The translations under genes and the position numbers were made by a program. Below, one piece after another: positions 17,955 through 27,574 of a stretch of 43,922 nt of DNA; positions within the stretch are counted from its first letter, which is position 1; every line of letters begins with the position of its first letter. The DNA comes from Deltaproteobacteria bacterium (GTDB lineage: Bacteria; Myxococcota_A; Polyangia; Haliangiales; Haliangiaceae), in assembly GCA_019237945.1 (NCBI GenBank), contig JAFAOG010000197.1:1-43922 (forward strand). Direction: 5' to 3'. The notes under the pieces were generated by a model. It was not told the origin of the DNA. It saw only the letters and a program-made list of their open reading frames with translations, and made no database searches.

Positions 17955-18505
17955 TCCTGGCAGCGACCGTGGCGGCAGGCCCAGTGCCGCTTCTTCGGAT
18001 CCATCCAGCAGTAGTCATCGAAGTCGCTGCCGCAGTCCTTGTCGTCGGTGCACTCGTCGTCGGCCGTGTGACAGAACCAGCCGCCGACGTGCCAGTTGCA
18101 CTCGTCCTGCGACGGCGAACAGTAGCCGCCGTTGCAGTCCGCATCGACTTTGCACTGACCGCCACCGCAGTCGTTGACCGCCGCCGAGCCGCCGCAGATG
18201 CATGGGCCGCCGTTGCAGTCCGCGTCGGACATGCACTCGTCGTAGGCGCACACGATCGAGAAGTCGCCCTGGCCGACGTACTTTTCGCTGCAGATTCCGT
18301 TCGGGCGCGCGCTGCAGTCCGCATCCACATGGCACTCCGCACTGCCAACTGCATGCGCGGCAGGACCCAGCGGCTCGTGCCCCGCATGCGGGTTCGGCGC
18401 ACACACCGCAGCGGAGCCGCGATGCTGCACCGGCATGCGCTGCGGCCTCGACTTCTTGCAGGCGCCCACGCACAAGACGACAACGACGACGACCGTCCAC
18501 CTCAT
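17951..18505 (-). CDS. Cys-rich lipoprotein with repeated DxDC motifs
   Basis: MRWTVVVVVVLCVGACKKS lipobox; CHVDADC, CMSDADC, CKVDADC, CTDDKDC repeats. Confidence 0.75.
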   Translation of the reverse strand: MRWTVVVVVVLCVGACKKSRPQRMPVQHRGSAAVCAPNPHAGHEPLGPAAHAVGSAECHVDADCSARPNGICSEKYVGQGDFSIVCAYDECMSDADCNGGPCICGGSAAVNDCGGGQCKVDADCNGGYCSPSQDECNWHVGGWFCHTADDECTDDKDCGSDFDDYCWMDPKKRHWACRHGRCQD

Positions 18506-18525
18506 GGTGGCGAGCGTAACACCGC

Positions 18526-19092
18526 CTACGACTCGGTGATCGGCGGCTCGGCGAGCGGCGTCTTCGCGTAGCGCAGGCGGTGAGCGGCCTCGGCGGCGCG
18601 CTCGTCGAGGTTCGACGCATCGATGAACTCGTCGTGCGGGTCGGCCGCGGGCGGGCGCGCAGTCACCGCGCCGAGCGCGACGCCGAACGCGACATGCGCC
18701 GCGATCATCATCGCCTGGCGATCCGGGCGATCGCGGCTCGCACGCGGCATCGCGCCGAGCACCTTCGGCACCCAGCCCTGGTACGACACGAACCACACGG
18801 CCAGGCCGTACGCTGCTCCCGCGAGCATCGACTTGCCGCGCGACATCGGCGGCTGCACCGCGCCGAACACCGCCCCGGCCGCGAGGCCGAACCCGACGTG
18901 ATTCGCGACCGCGAGCGCGACACGCGTCGGCTCGCTCGGGTCGGCACCGAGCGACTCGAGCATCTCGTCGGTGATCGCCTTGGGCGGCAGCTTGCCCCCG
19001 AGGCCCGTCGCGCGGGTCGCCGCCATGACCGCGCTGTGCGCGAGCGTCCCGGCGAGCCCGCCGATCACGCCTCGCATGATCTTCTCCAGCAT
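18526..19092 (-). CDS. Hypothetical membrane protein
   Basis: MLEKIMRGVIGGLAGTLAHSAVMAATRATGLGGKLPP...; several hydrophobic segments. Confidence 0.65.
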   Translation of the reverse strand: MLEKIMRGVIGGLAGTLAHSAVMAATRATGLGGKLPPKAITDEMLESLGADPSEPTRVALAVANHVGFGLAAGAVFGAVQPPMSRGKSMLAGAAYGLAVWFVSYQGWVPKVLGAMPRASRDRPDRQAMMIAAHVAFGVALGAVTARPPAADPHDEFIDASNLDERAAEAAHRLRYAKTPLAEPPITES

Positions 19093-19140
19093 GCATCGCG
19101 GTTTTGCAATGCATGCGCCACGGCGCGCACGTGCGCGAGA

Positions 19141-19617
19141 CTATTGTACGGCGCGCGCGAGCAGCTCGTCGAAGCGCTCCCACGTCTCGTCGAAACCCGG
19201 ACGCATCGTCTGCAGGTGGATGTCGCGGCCCTGCATCGTCTCGTGCTGGACGAGCCCGTGGACGACCGTGCGATTGCCCTGCGCTTCGAGGCGCAGGCTC
19301 TCGATCGTCCGCGCCTCGGCGATCGGCTCGAACCACCACGTCTGCTCGACGTACTCGGGCGCGCGCAGCTCCCGGTAGACGCCGCTCCACGCGAGGTCCT
19401 GACCGTCGGGCGTGCGCAGCACGATGCGCCAACCGCCGCCGACGCGCAGGTCCATCTGCGCCGAGACGCACGTCAGTGACCGCGGGCCGTACCAGTGCTT
19501 GATGTGCTCGACGCTCGTCAGCATCTTCCACACGAGCTCGCGCGGCGCGGCGAAGGCGCGGCGAAACTCGATCGTCGGCTTATCTGGATCGGCGATGACT
19601 TCGATCATTGCGGGCAT
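19141..19617 (-). CDS. SRPBCC/AHSA1-like protein
   Basis: IEFRRAFAAPRELVWKMLTSVEHIKHWYGPRSLTC...GGGWRIVLRTPDG. Confidence 0.85.
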   Translation of the reverse strand: MPAMIEVIADPDKPTIEFRRAFAAPRELVWKMLTSVEHIKHWYGPRSLTCVSAQMDLRVGGGWRIVLRTPDGQDLAWSGVYRELRAPEYVEQTWWFEPIAEARTIESLRLEAQGNRTVVHGLVQHETMQGRDIHLQTMRPGFDETWERFDELLARAVQ

Positions 19618-19954
19618 GGGCTTTCTCCTTGCGCTGGAGCTCGTCGAGGTAGTCGTCCATCCGCGAGAAGCTGGCCTCCCAGAACTGCTGGAAGCCACCG
19701 AGCCAGCGCGTCAGCTGTTCGAGACGCTTCGGCTCCAGCTTGCACGGCCGCCTCTGGCCCTCCTTGCGCCGGCTGATCAGACCAGCGCGTTCGAGGACTC
19801 CGAGGTGCTTGGTGATCGCCGGCTGGGTCATGTCGAACGGCTCGGCGAGCTCCATCACCGAGGCTTCGCCACGCGCCAGCTTCGCGAGGATCGCCCGTCT
19901 CGTCGGATCGGCGAGGGCGGCAAACATCGCGTCGAGATCACGCTCGTGGATCAT
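19580..19954 (-). CDS. ArsR-family transcriptional regulator
   Basis: MFAALADPTRRAILAKLARGEASVMELAEPFDMTQPAITKHLGVLERAGLISRRKEGQRR; overlaps the SRPBCC gene, a common pairing. Confidence 0.9.
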   Translation of the reverse strand: MIHERDLDAMFAALADPTRRAILAKLARGEASVMELAEPFDMTQPAITKHLGVLERAGLISRRKEGQRRPCKLEPKRLEQLTRWLGGFQQFWEASFSRMDDYLDELQRKEKAHARNDRSHRRSR

Positions 19955-19984
19955 CGATTACGTGTTGGTTATATAGCCCACCGG

Positions 19985-22168
19985 TTATGCGATGGCAAGC
20001 GCGGTCTTCACGCGCTCCGCGAGCCACGTGTAACGGCGCTTCGCATCGGCATTTTTCACCGCCATCGAGATCGCGCGCCGCGACCCGACGATCACGACCA
20101 GCTTCTTGCCGCGCGTCACCGCCGTGTACAGCAGCGAGCGCTGCAGCATCATGAAGTGCTGCGAGCCGAGCGCGATCACGACCGCCGGATACTCGCTGCC
20201 CTGGCTCTTGTGCACGCTGACCGCGTACGCATGGACGAGCTGATCGAGCTCGTTGCGCTCGTAGCTCGCGCCGCGGCCGTCGAAGTCGACGCTGACCTTG
20301 CCGCCGTCAACGTCGAGCATCTGGATGACGCCGATATCGCCGTTGAACACGTTCTTGTCGTAGTCGTTCTTCAGCTGCATCACCTTGTCGCCGCGGCGGA
20401 ACACGCGCTCGCCGCGCACGAGCTCGGCGCCGGTCGGGTTGAGCCGCTCCTGCAGCGCGCGGTTGACCGCCCCGGTGCCGAGCTCGCCGCGATGCATCGG
20501 CGTGAGCACCTGGACATCGGTCACCGGATCGAACCCGAAGCGCGCCGGGATGCGCTCGGCGACCATCTCGACGATCGTCGCGCGGGCGGCCTCGGGCTCG
20601 TCACGCGACACGAAGTAGAAGTCGCTATCACCGGCCCGATCGATCTCCGGCATCTCGCCGTGGTTGATCTTGTGCGCCGACACGACGATCTTGCTCGCGG
20701 CCGCCTGCCGGAAGATCTCGGTCAACCGGATCACCGTCGCCGCGCCCGAGTCGATCACATCGCCGAGCACCTGCCCCGCTCCCACGCTCGGCAGCTGATC
20801 GATATCGCCGACGAGCACGAGCTGCGCGCCGGGCCGCAGCGCGCTGAGCACGGCGTGAAACAGCACCGCATCGACCATCGACGCCTCGTCGACGACGAGC
20901 ACATCCGCATCGAGCGGCTCCTCGCGCCCGCGCTGAAAGCCACCCTCGTGCGGCGCGTACTCGAGCAGGCGATGGATCGTCATCGCCTCCGCGCCCGTCG
21001 CCTCACCGAGCCGCTTCGCCGCGCGTCCCGTCGGCGCCGCGAGCGCCACCCGCCGGTGCCCGAGCCGCGCGAGATGAACGATCGCCTTGACGATCGTCGT
21101 CTTGCCGACGCCCGGCCCGCCCGTGATCACGACGCACCGATCGCACAGCGCCGCCTCGACCGCCTGCCGCTGCTGGCGCGCGAGCTCGAGCCCCGTCACG
21201 TTCTCGAACGCCGCGATCGCGGCCCCGACATCGAGCGCGAAGCTCTTCGCCGGCGACTTCGCGAGCTCGGCCAGCATCGCCGCCGATTCCGTCTCCGCCT
21301 GATAGAGCGCCGGCAGCGACGAGCACGGCCCGCGATGCCCGAGCACCTCGCGCACGACGAGCCCACGCTGCTCGAGCGCTCCGAGCCGCGGCGCGAGCAT
21401 CTCCGCCGGCTTCGCGAGCAGCTCGGCCGGTTGCGCGAGCAGCTCCGCCGCCTTCGCGACCAGCTCCTCGTCGGGCAGGTGAACATTCCCATCCTCGACC
21501 GCCGTCTCGAGCGCGAACAACAGCCCCGCCTCGAGCCGCTCCGGCGCATCACGCGCGATGCCGAGCTTTTCCGCGATCGAATCCGCCGTGCGAAACCCGA
21601 TCCCCCACACGTCCTGCGCGAGCCGGTACGGATTCGACCGCACGACATTGATCGCATCCTTGCCGTACTTGCGCACGATGCGAGCCGCGAACGCCGGCGA
21701 CACGCCGAGCCCGAACAGAAACACCATCAGCTCCTGCGCGTGCTTCTGCTCCGCGATCGCGGCCGCCAACGTCTTCGCGCGCGCCGTCCCGATGCCGATC
21801 ACCTCGGTCAGCCGGTGCGGCGTCGCCGAGATGACCTCCAAGGTCTCCCGCCCGAACTTCTCGACGATCCGTTTCGCGAGCGCCGGCCCGATCCCCGGAA
21901 ACAGCTTCGACCCGAGAAACTTCTCGATTCCCACGACCGTCTTCGGCGAGTCGGGCACGCACACGCTGACCTTGAACTGGCGCCCCCACTTCCGATCCTC
22001 GACCCACTCGCCCGACACGCGCACCGGCATCCCTTCCTCGATGCCGAGGATGTTGCCGACGATCGTGACCTCGCCACCGCGCGACGCGAGCCGCGCCACG
22101 GTGTACCCGTTATCCGGGTTGCGGAACGTGATCCGCTCGAGTGTCCCGTCGAGGGTGACCTCTGCCAC
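19985..22168 (-). CDS. recD2: RecD/TraA-type (RecD2) ATP-dependent DNA helicase
   Basis: [62 protein letters not shown]-term [23 protein letters not shown] start. Confidence 0.9.
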   Translation of the reverse strand: MAEVTLDGTLERITFRNPDNGYTVARLASRGGEVTIVGNILGIEEGMPVRVSGEWVEDRKWGRQFKVSVCVPDSPKTVVGIEKFLGSKLFPGIGPALAKRIVEKFGRETLEVISATPHRLTEVIGIGTARAKTLAAAIAEQKHAQELMVFLFGLGVSPAFAARIVRKYGKDAINVVRSNPYRLAQDVWGIGFRTADSIAEKLGIARDAPERLEAGLLFALETAVEDGNVHLPDEELVAKAAELLAQPAELLAKPAEMLAPRLGALEQRGLVVREVLGHRGPCSSLPALYQAETESAAMLAELAKSPAKSFALDVGAAIAAFENVTGLELARQQRQAVEAALCDRCVVITGGPGVGKTTIVKAIVHLARLGHRRVALAAPTGRAAKRLGEATGAEAMTIHRLLEYAPHEGGFQRGREEPLDADVLVVDEASMVDAVLFHAVLSALRPGAQLVLVGDIDQLPSVGAGQVLGDVIDSGAATVIRLTEIFRQAAASKIVVSAHKINHGEMPEIDRAGDSDFYFVSRDEPEAARATIVEMVAERIPARFGFDPVTDVQVLTPMHRGELGTGAVNRALQERLNPTGAELVRGERVFRRGDKVMQLKNDYDKNVFNGDIGVIQMLDVDGGKVSVDFDGRGASYERNELDQLVHAYAVSVHKSQGSEYPAVVIALGSQHFMMLQRSLLYTAVTRGKKLVVIVGSRRAISMAVKNADAKRRYTWLAERVKTALAIA
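21393..21470. repeat. 21-bp tandem repeat within recD2 (3 full plus 1 partial copy)
   Basis: gcgagcatctccgccggcttc / gcgagcagctcggccggttgc / gcgagcagctccgccgccttc / gcgaccagctcctcg. Confidence 0.85.
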
Positions 22169-22201
22169 CGACGGAGCATACGCCAGAGCTATGATGCAGC
22201 G

Positions 22202-22762
22202 ATGCACACCGTGACCGAGCTCGGGTCCCTCGCCGCCATCTTCGCGGTCATGATCGGCGGAGCGCTCTCCATCCGCGCGCGCATGAAGTCAGAGACCGGA
22301 GGCGCGGTCCTCGTCGTCGTCTGCGCAGCGCTCGCGCTGATCATCGGCTGGGTCGTCCTCGAGCGCCTGCACCGCGAACGCGACCACCAGCGCCTCGACG
22401 CCGCGATCACGAGCGCGCTCGGAGACGAGTGCAAGAAGCCCGCGCCCGCCGCGCCGGACCTCGCCGCGATGCACGAGCTGATGTGCGCCGCGGACACGCG
22501 CAACGCGGAGCTCCGCGTCGGCAACGATATCGATGTCGGCGTGGTCGCGCACGGCGAGCTCGTCGGCACCGCGCTGCCGCGGATCGTGCCCGGCAAGACG
22601 TATGTCGTCGCGCTCGTCGACGCGAGCGGCGCCGTGGTCGTCAGCTATCCGATCGATCCCAAGACCATGTTCTCGTACCTGCGCGATACGCACGTCCCGG
22701 GCGCGAAAGCCGCGCGCCTCTACGTCGATGACAAGGCCGTCGCCGACGCGCCGCTGAAGTGA
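22202..22762 (+). CDS. Hypothetical membrane protein
   Basis: [66 protein letters not shown]...; two TM segments and a soluble domain. Confidence 0.65.
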   Translation: MHTVTELGSLAAIFAVMIGGALSIRARMKSETGGAVLVVVCAALALIIGWVVLERLHRERDHQRLDAAITSALGDECKKPAPAAPDLAAMHELMCAADTRNAELRVGNDIDVGVVAHGELVGTALPRIVPGKTYVVALVDASGAVVVSYPIDPKTMFSYLRDTHVPGAKAARLYVDDKAVADAPLK

Positions 22763-22769
22763 GCGCCGA

Positions 22770-23099
22770 TCAGCGTTGCGAGCTCGCCGCGCGCGGCGCC
22801 GTGCCGTCGACGTACTCGACCGCGTCCTTGCACGACAGGCTCTCGTACATCATCAGCGACTCCGAGTCGGCGAACACGCCCGGGCACTCGCGCACGCACC
22901 TCGCGCGGTCCTGCTCCGGGTGGCCCGGCTTGCACTCGATGTAGTGCGCGCACGCGCCGGTGCACGTGCCCGTGAGGTGCGGTCCGCCCATGAGGTGGCG
23001 GACGATGCAGCCCGACAGCACGAGTCCGAGCAGCGCGCCCAGGAGCGGCGAGCGACGCACGGCGACGAGCAGCGCGCCAGACTTCGGCGCGCGCGTCAC
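22770..23099 (-). CDS. Small lipoprotein
   Basis: LLGALLGLVLSGCIVRHLMGGPHLTGTCTGACAHYIECKPGHPEQDRARCVRECPGVF...; GTG start overlaps stop of upstream gene. Confidence 0.6.
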   Translation of the reverse strand: MTRAPKSGALLVAVRRSPLLGALLGLVLSGCIVRHLMGGPHLTGTCTGACAHYIECKPGHPEQDRARCVRECPGVFADSESLMMYESLSCKDAVEYVDGTAPRAASSQR

Positions 23100-23854
23100 G
23101 TCGTGCGGCTCCCGTGGCGACCTGCGCCGCCCGCGAAGCGCGATGCACCTTGGACGGCCTCGGCGAGCGCGCGCGATCCGTGCTCGAGCTCGTTGAGCAG
23201 CGCGGCCGGCAGGTCCTTGTCGTGCTGCTCGTACGCGCTCATCCGATCGGCGCGCAGCGCGGCCTGGGGGAGCGCGGCGAGCTCGTGCGCGAGCTGCTCG
23301 GCGGCGGCGCGCGCGGTGCCCTTCGGGACGACGCGGTTGACGAGCCCGATCTCGAGCGCTTCCGGCACCTCGACGGCGCGACCGGTGAGGATCAGGTCGA
23401 GCGCGCGCGACAGGCCGATCAGGCGCGGGAGCCGGATCGTTCCGCCGTCGATCAGCGGGACGCCAAAGCGGCGGCAGAACACGCCGAGGATCGCGTCGGA
23501 TTCGGCGACGCGGAGGTCGCACCACAGCGCGAGCTCGAGGCCGCCGGCGACGGCGTGGCCCGCGATCGCCGCGATCACCGGCTTGGAGAGCAGCATGCGC
23601 GACGGGCCCATCGGACCATCGCCGTCGGGCGCGACGCGATTCGGCGTGCCGGCGGCCAGCGCCTTGAGGTCCGCGCCCGCGCAGAACGTGCCGTGATCGC
23701 CGTGGAGGACGCCGACGCGCGCGTCCGGATCGGCGTCGAACGCGCGGAACGCATCGGCGAGCGCCTGCGCGGTGTCGCGGTCGACGGCGTTCTTGGCGGC
23801 GGGACGGTCGAGGATGACCGTGGTCACCGGGCCTGAACGTTCGACTCGGACCAT
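23096..23854 (-). CDS. Enoyl-CoA hydratase/isomerase family protein
   Basis: VTTVILDRPAAKNAVDRDTAQALADAFRAFD, GTFCAGADLKALA, KPVIAAIAGHAVAGGLELALWCDLRVAE. Confidence 0.92.
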   Translation of the reverse strand: MVRVERSGPVTTVILDRPAAKNAVDRDTAQALADAFRAFDADPDARVGVLHGDHGTFCAGADLKALAAGTPNRVAPDGDGPMGPSRMLLSKPVIAAIAGHAVAGGLELALWCDLRVAESDAILGVFCRRFGVPLIDGGTIRLPRLIGLSRALDLILTGRAVEVPEALEIGLVNRVVPKGTARAAAEQLAHELAALPQAALRADRMSAYEQHDKDLPAALLNELEHGSRALAEAVQGASRFAGGAGRHGSRTT

Positions 23855-23877
23855 TGGCCGACTGTAGCATCGGGGCC

Positions 23878-24987
23878 ATGAAGCGGATCGCGATCCTGAC
23901 GAGCGGTGGCGACGCGCCGGGAATGAATGCGGCCGTGCGCGCCGCGACGTTGATCGGACGTGCGCTCGGCGCGGATGTGCTCGGCGTCGAGCGGGGATAC
24001 AAGGGCATGCTCGAGGACGCGTTCGTCGACCTCGGGCCTCACGATGTCCAGGGCATCCTGCGCGAGGGCGGCACGATCCTCGGCAGCGCGCGGTGCAAGG
24101 AGTTCCACGAGCGCGCGGTTCGCGACCGGGCCCGCGCCGTGCTCGCGAAGCGCGAGATCGACGGGCTCGTCGTGATCGGCGGCAACGGCTCGCTGACCGG
24201 CGCGCAGTACCTCGCCGCGCCCGCGGAGATAGGCAGTGGTCGCCCGCTGAAGTTCATCGGCATCCCCGCGAGCATCGACAACGACCTCGGCCTGACCGGC
24301 CTCAGCATCGGCGTCGACACGGCGATGAACACGATCGTCGAGGCGTGCGACAAGATCGCCGACACCGCGACCGCCCACGACCGCACGTTCATCGTCGAGG
24401 TGATGGGACGCGACTGCGGCTACCTCGCGATGACGAGCGCGATAGCGGTCGGCGCCGACCTCGCGCTGTTTCCGGAGGCGGGCAAGCCGGAGGACGAGAT
24501 CGTCGAGCAGATCGTCGAGACCGTGCTCGCGATTCGCAGCAAGCAGCGGCGCGCGCGCAAGGTGATCATCATCAAGGCCGAGGGCGTGAACCTCGCCGTC
24601 GATCGCCTCAAGTCGCTCGTCGACGCCCGGCTGCGCGAGCGCGTGCCCGATGCCGAGCCGGCGGCGATCGAGACGCGCGTGACCGTGCTGGGGCATGTTG
24701 TCCGCGGCGGGCGCCCCAGCGCGTTCGATCGGCTGCTCGGGAGCCGGCTCGCGAACGTCGCCGTGCGCAGCCTGATCGCCGGGCAATCTCACAAGATGGC
24801 CGCGTGGATGCCGCCGGTCGAGCTGCCCGAGGAGGTCGGTATGAGGTCGCCCTACGATCCGTACTGCTGGCTCGTCGATCTGGGCGCAGTCCTTGCGGAG
24901 ACAGAAAATCTCCTGAAGGGGCGAAGCCCACTCGCACGCTGGCGAGCCGGCGCATTCGATCAGATCGAGGACGCGCTGCTGTTATGA
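23878..24987 (+). CDS. pfkA: 6-phosphofructokinase
   Basis: MKRIAILTSGGDAPGMNAAVRAA, VVIGGNGSLTGAQYLA, GIPASIDNDLGLTGLSIGVDTAMNTI, VEVMGRDCGYLA. Confidence 0.9.
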   Translation: MKRIAILTSGGDAPGMNAAVRAATLIGRALGADVLGVERGYKGMLEDAFVDLGPHDVQGILREGGTILGSARCKEFHERAVRDRARAVLAKREIDGLVVIGGNGSLTGAQYLAAPAEIGSGRPLKFIGIPASIDNDLGLTGLSIGVDTAMNTIVEACDKIADTATAHDRTFIVEVMGRDCGYLAMTSAIAVGADLALFPEAGKPEDEIVEQIVETVLAIRSKQRRARKVIIIKAEGVNLAVDRLKSLVDARLRERVPDAEPAAIETRVTVLGHVVRGGRPSAFDRLLGSRLANVAVRSLIAGQSHKMAAWMPPVELPEEVGMRSPYDPYCWLVDLGAVLAETENLLKGRSPLARWRAGAFDQIEDALLL

Positions 24988-24996
24988 TGCGCCCAG

Positions 24997-26823
24997 GTGT
25001 CTGACGAGCAGACGTTCGATCGATCTCCGGCCGGGATGTATCGGTCCTCCCACGAGGGGAAGATCCTCTATGCGAACCCGGCGCTCGCGCGGATGCTCGG
25101 CTACACGGTCGACGAGCTGATCGGCAAGACGCTCGACACCGACATCTACGCCGATCCGACCGCGCGTGCGAAGTGCGTCGCGAAGTGGGCGCCGCTCGGC
25201 CGCATCGACGGCGCCGAGGTCGAGTGGAAGCACAAGGACGGCCGCCTGCTGACCGTGCAGCTGTGGGGCGCGGCCGTGATGACGCCCGAGGGCAAGCGGA
25301 TGGAGGTGTGGGTCACCGACGTCACCGCGCTGCGGGCCGCGAACGCCGAGCTCGAGCGCACCGCGACGATCCTCGATCTCGTCGTCAAGCAGGTCGCCGC
25401 GATCTACTGGGTCGTCGACCGCGAGCTCACCGTGCTGCGCACCGGCGGCGCGATCCAGCAGGTGCTCGGCTACGAAGCGGGTCGCTTCCTCGGCCGCACG
25501 CTGTACGACGCGCACCGCGAGGATCCGAGCACCGTCGATTCGATCGCGCTGCACAAGCGGGCGCTCGCGGGCGAGATCGTCATGTTCGAGAACGAGTATC
25601 GCGGCAAGCACCTGACGAACCGGATCGGCCCGTATCGCGATAGCAGCGGCGCGATCATCGGCGTGATCGGCACGTGCCTCGACGTCACCGCGTCGCGCCA
25701 GCTCGAGCGCCGCATGGTCGACGCGCAGCGCGCGGAGAGCCTCGGCGTGCTCGCCGGCGGTCTCGCGCACGACTTCAACAACCTGCTCGTCGGCGTGCTC
25801 GGCAACTCCGACCTCGCGCTGCGCGAGATCCCGCGCGGGGCGCCCGGGCGCGCCGCCGTCGAGGCCGTCCGCGAAGCCGGGTTGCGCGCCGCCGAGCTGA
25901 CGAACCAGCTGCTCGCGTATGCGGGCCGCGGCGGCGCCGGCAGCGTGCGCGTGCATCCGTCGGAGATCGTCGACGAGCTGCTGCGGATCACCGCGCCGTC
26001 GATCCCGAAGAACGTCGCATTCGAGATCGATGTCCCGCACGGCCTCGCGGTGCGCGGCGATCCCTCGCAGGTGCGCCAGGTGCTGCTCAACCTGATCGCG
26101 AACGCGCGCGACGCACTCGGCGATCGCGGCGGCACGATCCGCATCGCGGCGGTCGCCTACTACCACGACGGCAACGGCGAGCCGAACGACGTGATCGTCG
26201 CGCCGCCCGGCAACTACATCGTGCTCCAGGTCTGGGACGACGGTCCCGGTATGGATCCCGAGACGCGCCGCCACATCTTCGAGCCGTTCTTCACGACGAA
26301 GGAGACTGGCCACGGCCTCGGCCTCGCGGCGGTGCTCGGCATCGTGCGCGCGCACGGCGGCGGCGTGAAGCTCAAGACGGGGCGCGGCGAAGGCGCGAGG
26401 TTCTGCGTGTTCTGGCCGGCCGCCGTGACGATGCCGCAGCGCGCGGTCAGCGAGCCGCCGATCGCCGGCCGCACGGTACTGATCATCGACGACGAGGATC
26501 TCGTGCGCGATGTCGTCGCGCGGATGATCGAGGACCTCGGCTACAGTGCGATCACCGCGCGCGACGGCCGCAGCGGCCTCGACATCGTCGCGAAGAGCGC
26601 GGTCGATGCGGTGCTCGTCGACATGACGATGCCGGGCATGACGGGCGCCGAGGTGATCACGTCCTTGCGTGCGAGCCATCCCGGGCTGCCTGTCGTCTTG
26701 TGCAGCGGCTACGACCGCATGAAGGCAGGTCCGGTGCGCGCGGATGCCTATCTCCAGAAGCCGTTCCGGATCGAAGAGTTCGAACGCACTCTCGCGAAAT
26801 TGCTGCCATTACGAAGTGTGTAG
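24997..26823 (+). CDS. PAS-domain hybrid sensor histidine kinase with C-terminal REC
   Basis: Two PAS-like regions, GLAHDFNNLLVGVLGNSDLAL, VWDDGPGMDPETRRHIFEPFFTTKE, VLIIDDEDLVRDVVARMI...DAVLVDMTMPGM. Confidence 0.9.
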   Translation: MSDEQTFDRSPAGMYRSSHEGKILYANPALARMLGYTVDELIGKTLDTDIYADPTARAKCVAKWAPLGRIDGAEVEWKHKDGRLLTVQLWGAAVMTPEGKRMEVWVTDVTALRAANAELERTATILDLVVKQVAAIYWVVDRELTVLRTGGAIQQVLGYEAGRFLGRTLYDAHREDPSTVDSIALHKRALAGEIVMFENEYRGKHLTNRIGPYRDSSGAIIGVIGTCLDVTASRQLERRMVDAQRAESLGVLAGGLAHDFNNLLVGVLGNSDLALREIPRGAPGRAAVEAVREAGLRAAELTNQLLAYAGRGGAGSVRVHPSEIVDELLRITAPSIPKNVAFEIDVPHGLAVRGDPSQVRQVLLNLIANARDALGDRGGTIRIAAVAYYHDGNGEPNDVIVAPPGNYIVLQVWDDGPGMDPETRRHIFEPFFTTKETGHGLGLAAVLGIVRAHGGGVKLKTGRGEGARFCVFWPAAVTMPQRAVSEPPIAGRTVLIIDDEDLVRDVVARMIEDLGYSAITARDGRSGLDIVAKSAVDAVLVDMTMPGMTGAEVITSLRASHPGLPVVLCSGYDRMKAGPVRADAYLQKPFRIEEFERTLAKLLPLRSV

Positions 26824-26863
26824 GCCCCTTTGGGCCTGGTAGGCGCGTGCGTATGCTGTCCTC

Positions 26864-27574
26864 GTGACCGAAACCGCGCCCGCCACGATCAAGGTCCTGC
26901 TCGTCGAAGACGACGCGCGGCTGGCGCAGCTCACTCAGCGCTACCTCGAGACGCACAACGTGCTCGTGACGGTGGCGTCGGATGGCGTCGAGGGTCAGGC
27001 CGAGGCGCTGCGCCGCCAGTACGACTGCGTCGTGCTCGATCTGATGCTGCCCGGTCGCGATGGGATCGAGGTGTGTCGCGCGCTGCGCCAGCGCACCGAC
27101 GTGCCGATCCTGATGGTCACCGCGCGCGGCGAGGAGAGCGATCGCGTGCTCGGCCTCGAGGTCGGCGCCGATGACTACGTCACCAAGCCGTTCTCGCCGC
27201 GCGAGCTGCTCGCCCGGATCCGCGCGAACGTGCGCCGCGTGCGTGGCCAGACCGGCCCCGCGCCCGAGGTGATCCAGGTCGGGCACCTCGCGCTCGACAC
27301 CGCGAACATGACGGTCAGCCTCGACGGCAAGCCGATCGAGGTCACCGCGTACGAGTTCTCGATCTTGCGCGCGCTGGCGCAGCGCCCCGGCAAGGTGCTG
27401 TCACGCGAGCAGCTGCTCGATCTCGCGAAGGGCTCGGCCGATCTCAGCTTCGATCGCTCGATCGATGTCCACGTCTCGCGCCTGCGCGCCAAGCTCGGCG
27501 ACGACAGCCGCAATCCGAAGATCCTCAAGACGGTGAGAGGCGCCGGCTACATGCTGGCGGCGGGCGAGCTATGA
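26864..27574 (+). CDS. OmpR-family response regulator
   Basis: KVLLVEDDARLAQLTQRYLE...CVVLDLMLPGRDGIEVCRALRQR...; winged-helix C-term DRSIDVHVSRLRAKLGDD. Confidence 0.93.
   Translation: MTETAPATIKVLLVEDDARLAQLTQRYLETHNVLVTVASDGVEGQAEALRRQYDCVVLDLMLPGRDGIEVCRALRQRTDVPILMVTARGEESDRVLGLEVGADDYVTKPFSPRELLARIRANVRRVRGQTGPAPEVIQVGHLALDTANMTVSLDGKPIEVTAYEFSILRALAQRPGKVLSREQLLDLAKGSADLSFDRSIDVHVSRLRAKLGDDSRNPKILKTVRGAGYMLAAGEL

Noticed and set aside
19141-19954. ArsR/SRPBCC pair as a novel system
   Set aside because: Overlapping ArsR plus AHSA1-like genes are a common and known arrangement.
19412-22207. Upstream part of the 1116-aa forward ORF
   Set aside because: Antisense to recD2, ArsR and SRPBCC genes; only the 3' part from 22202 looks like a real gene.
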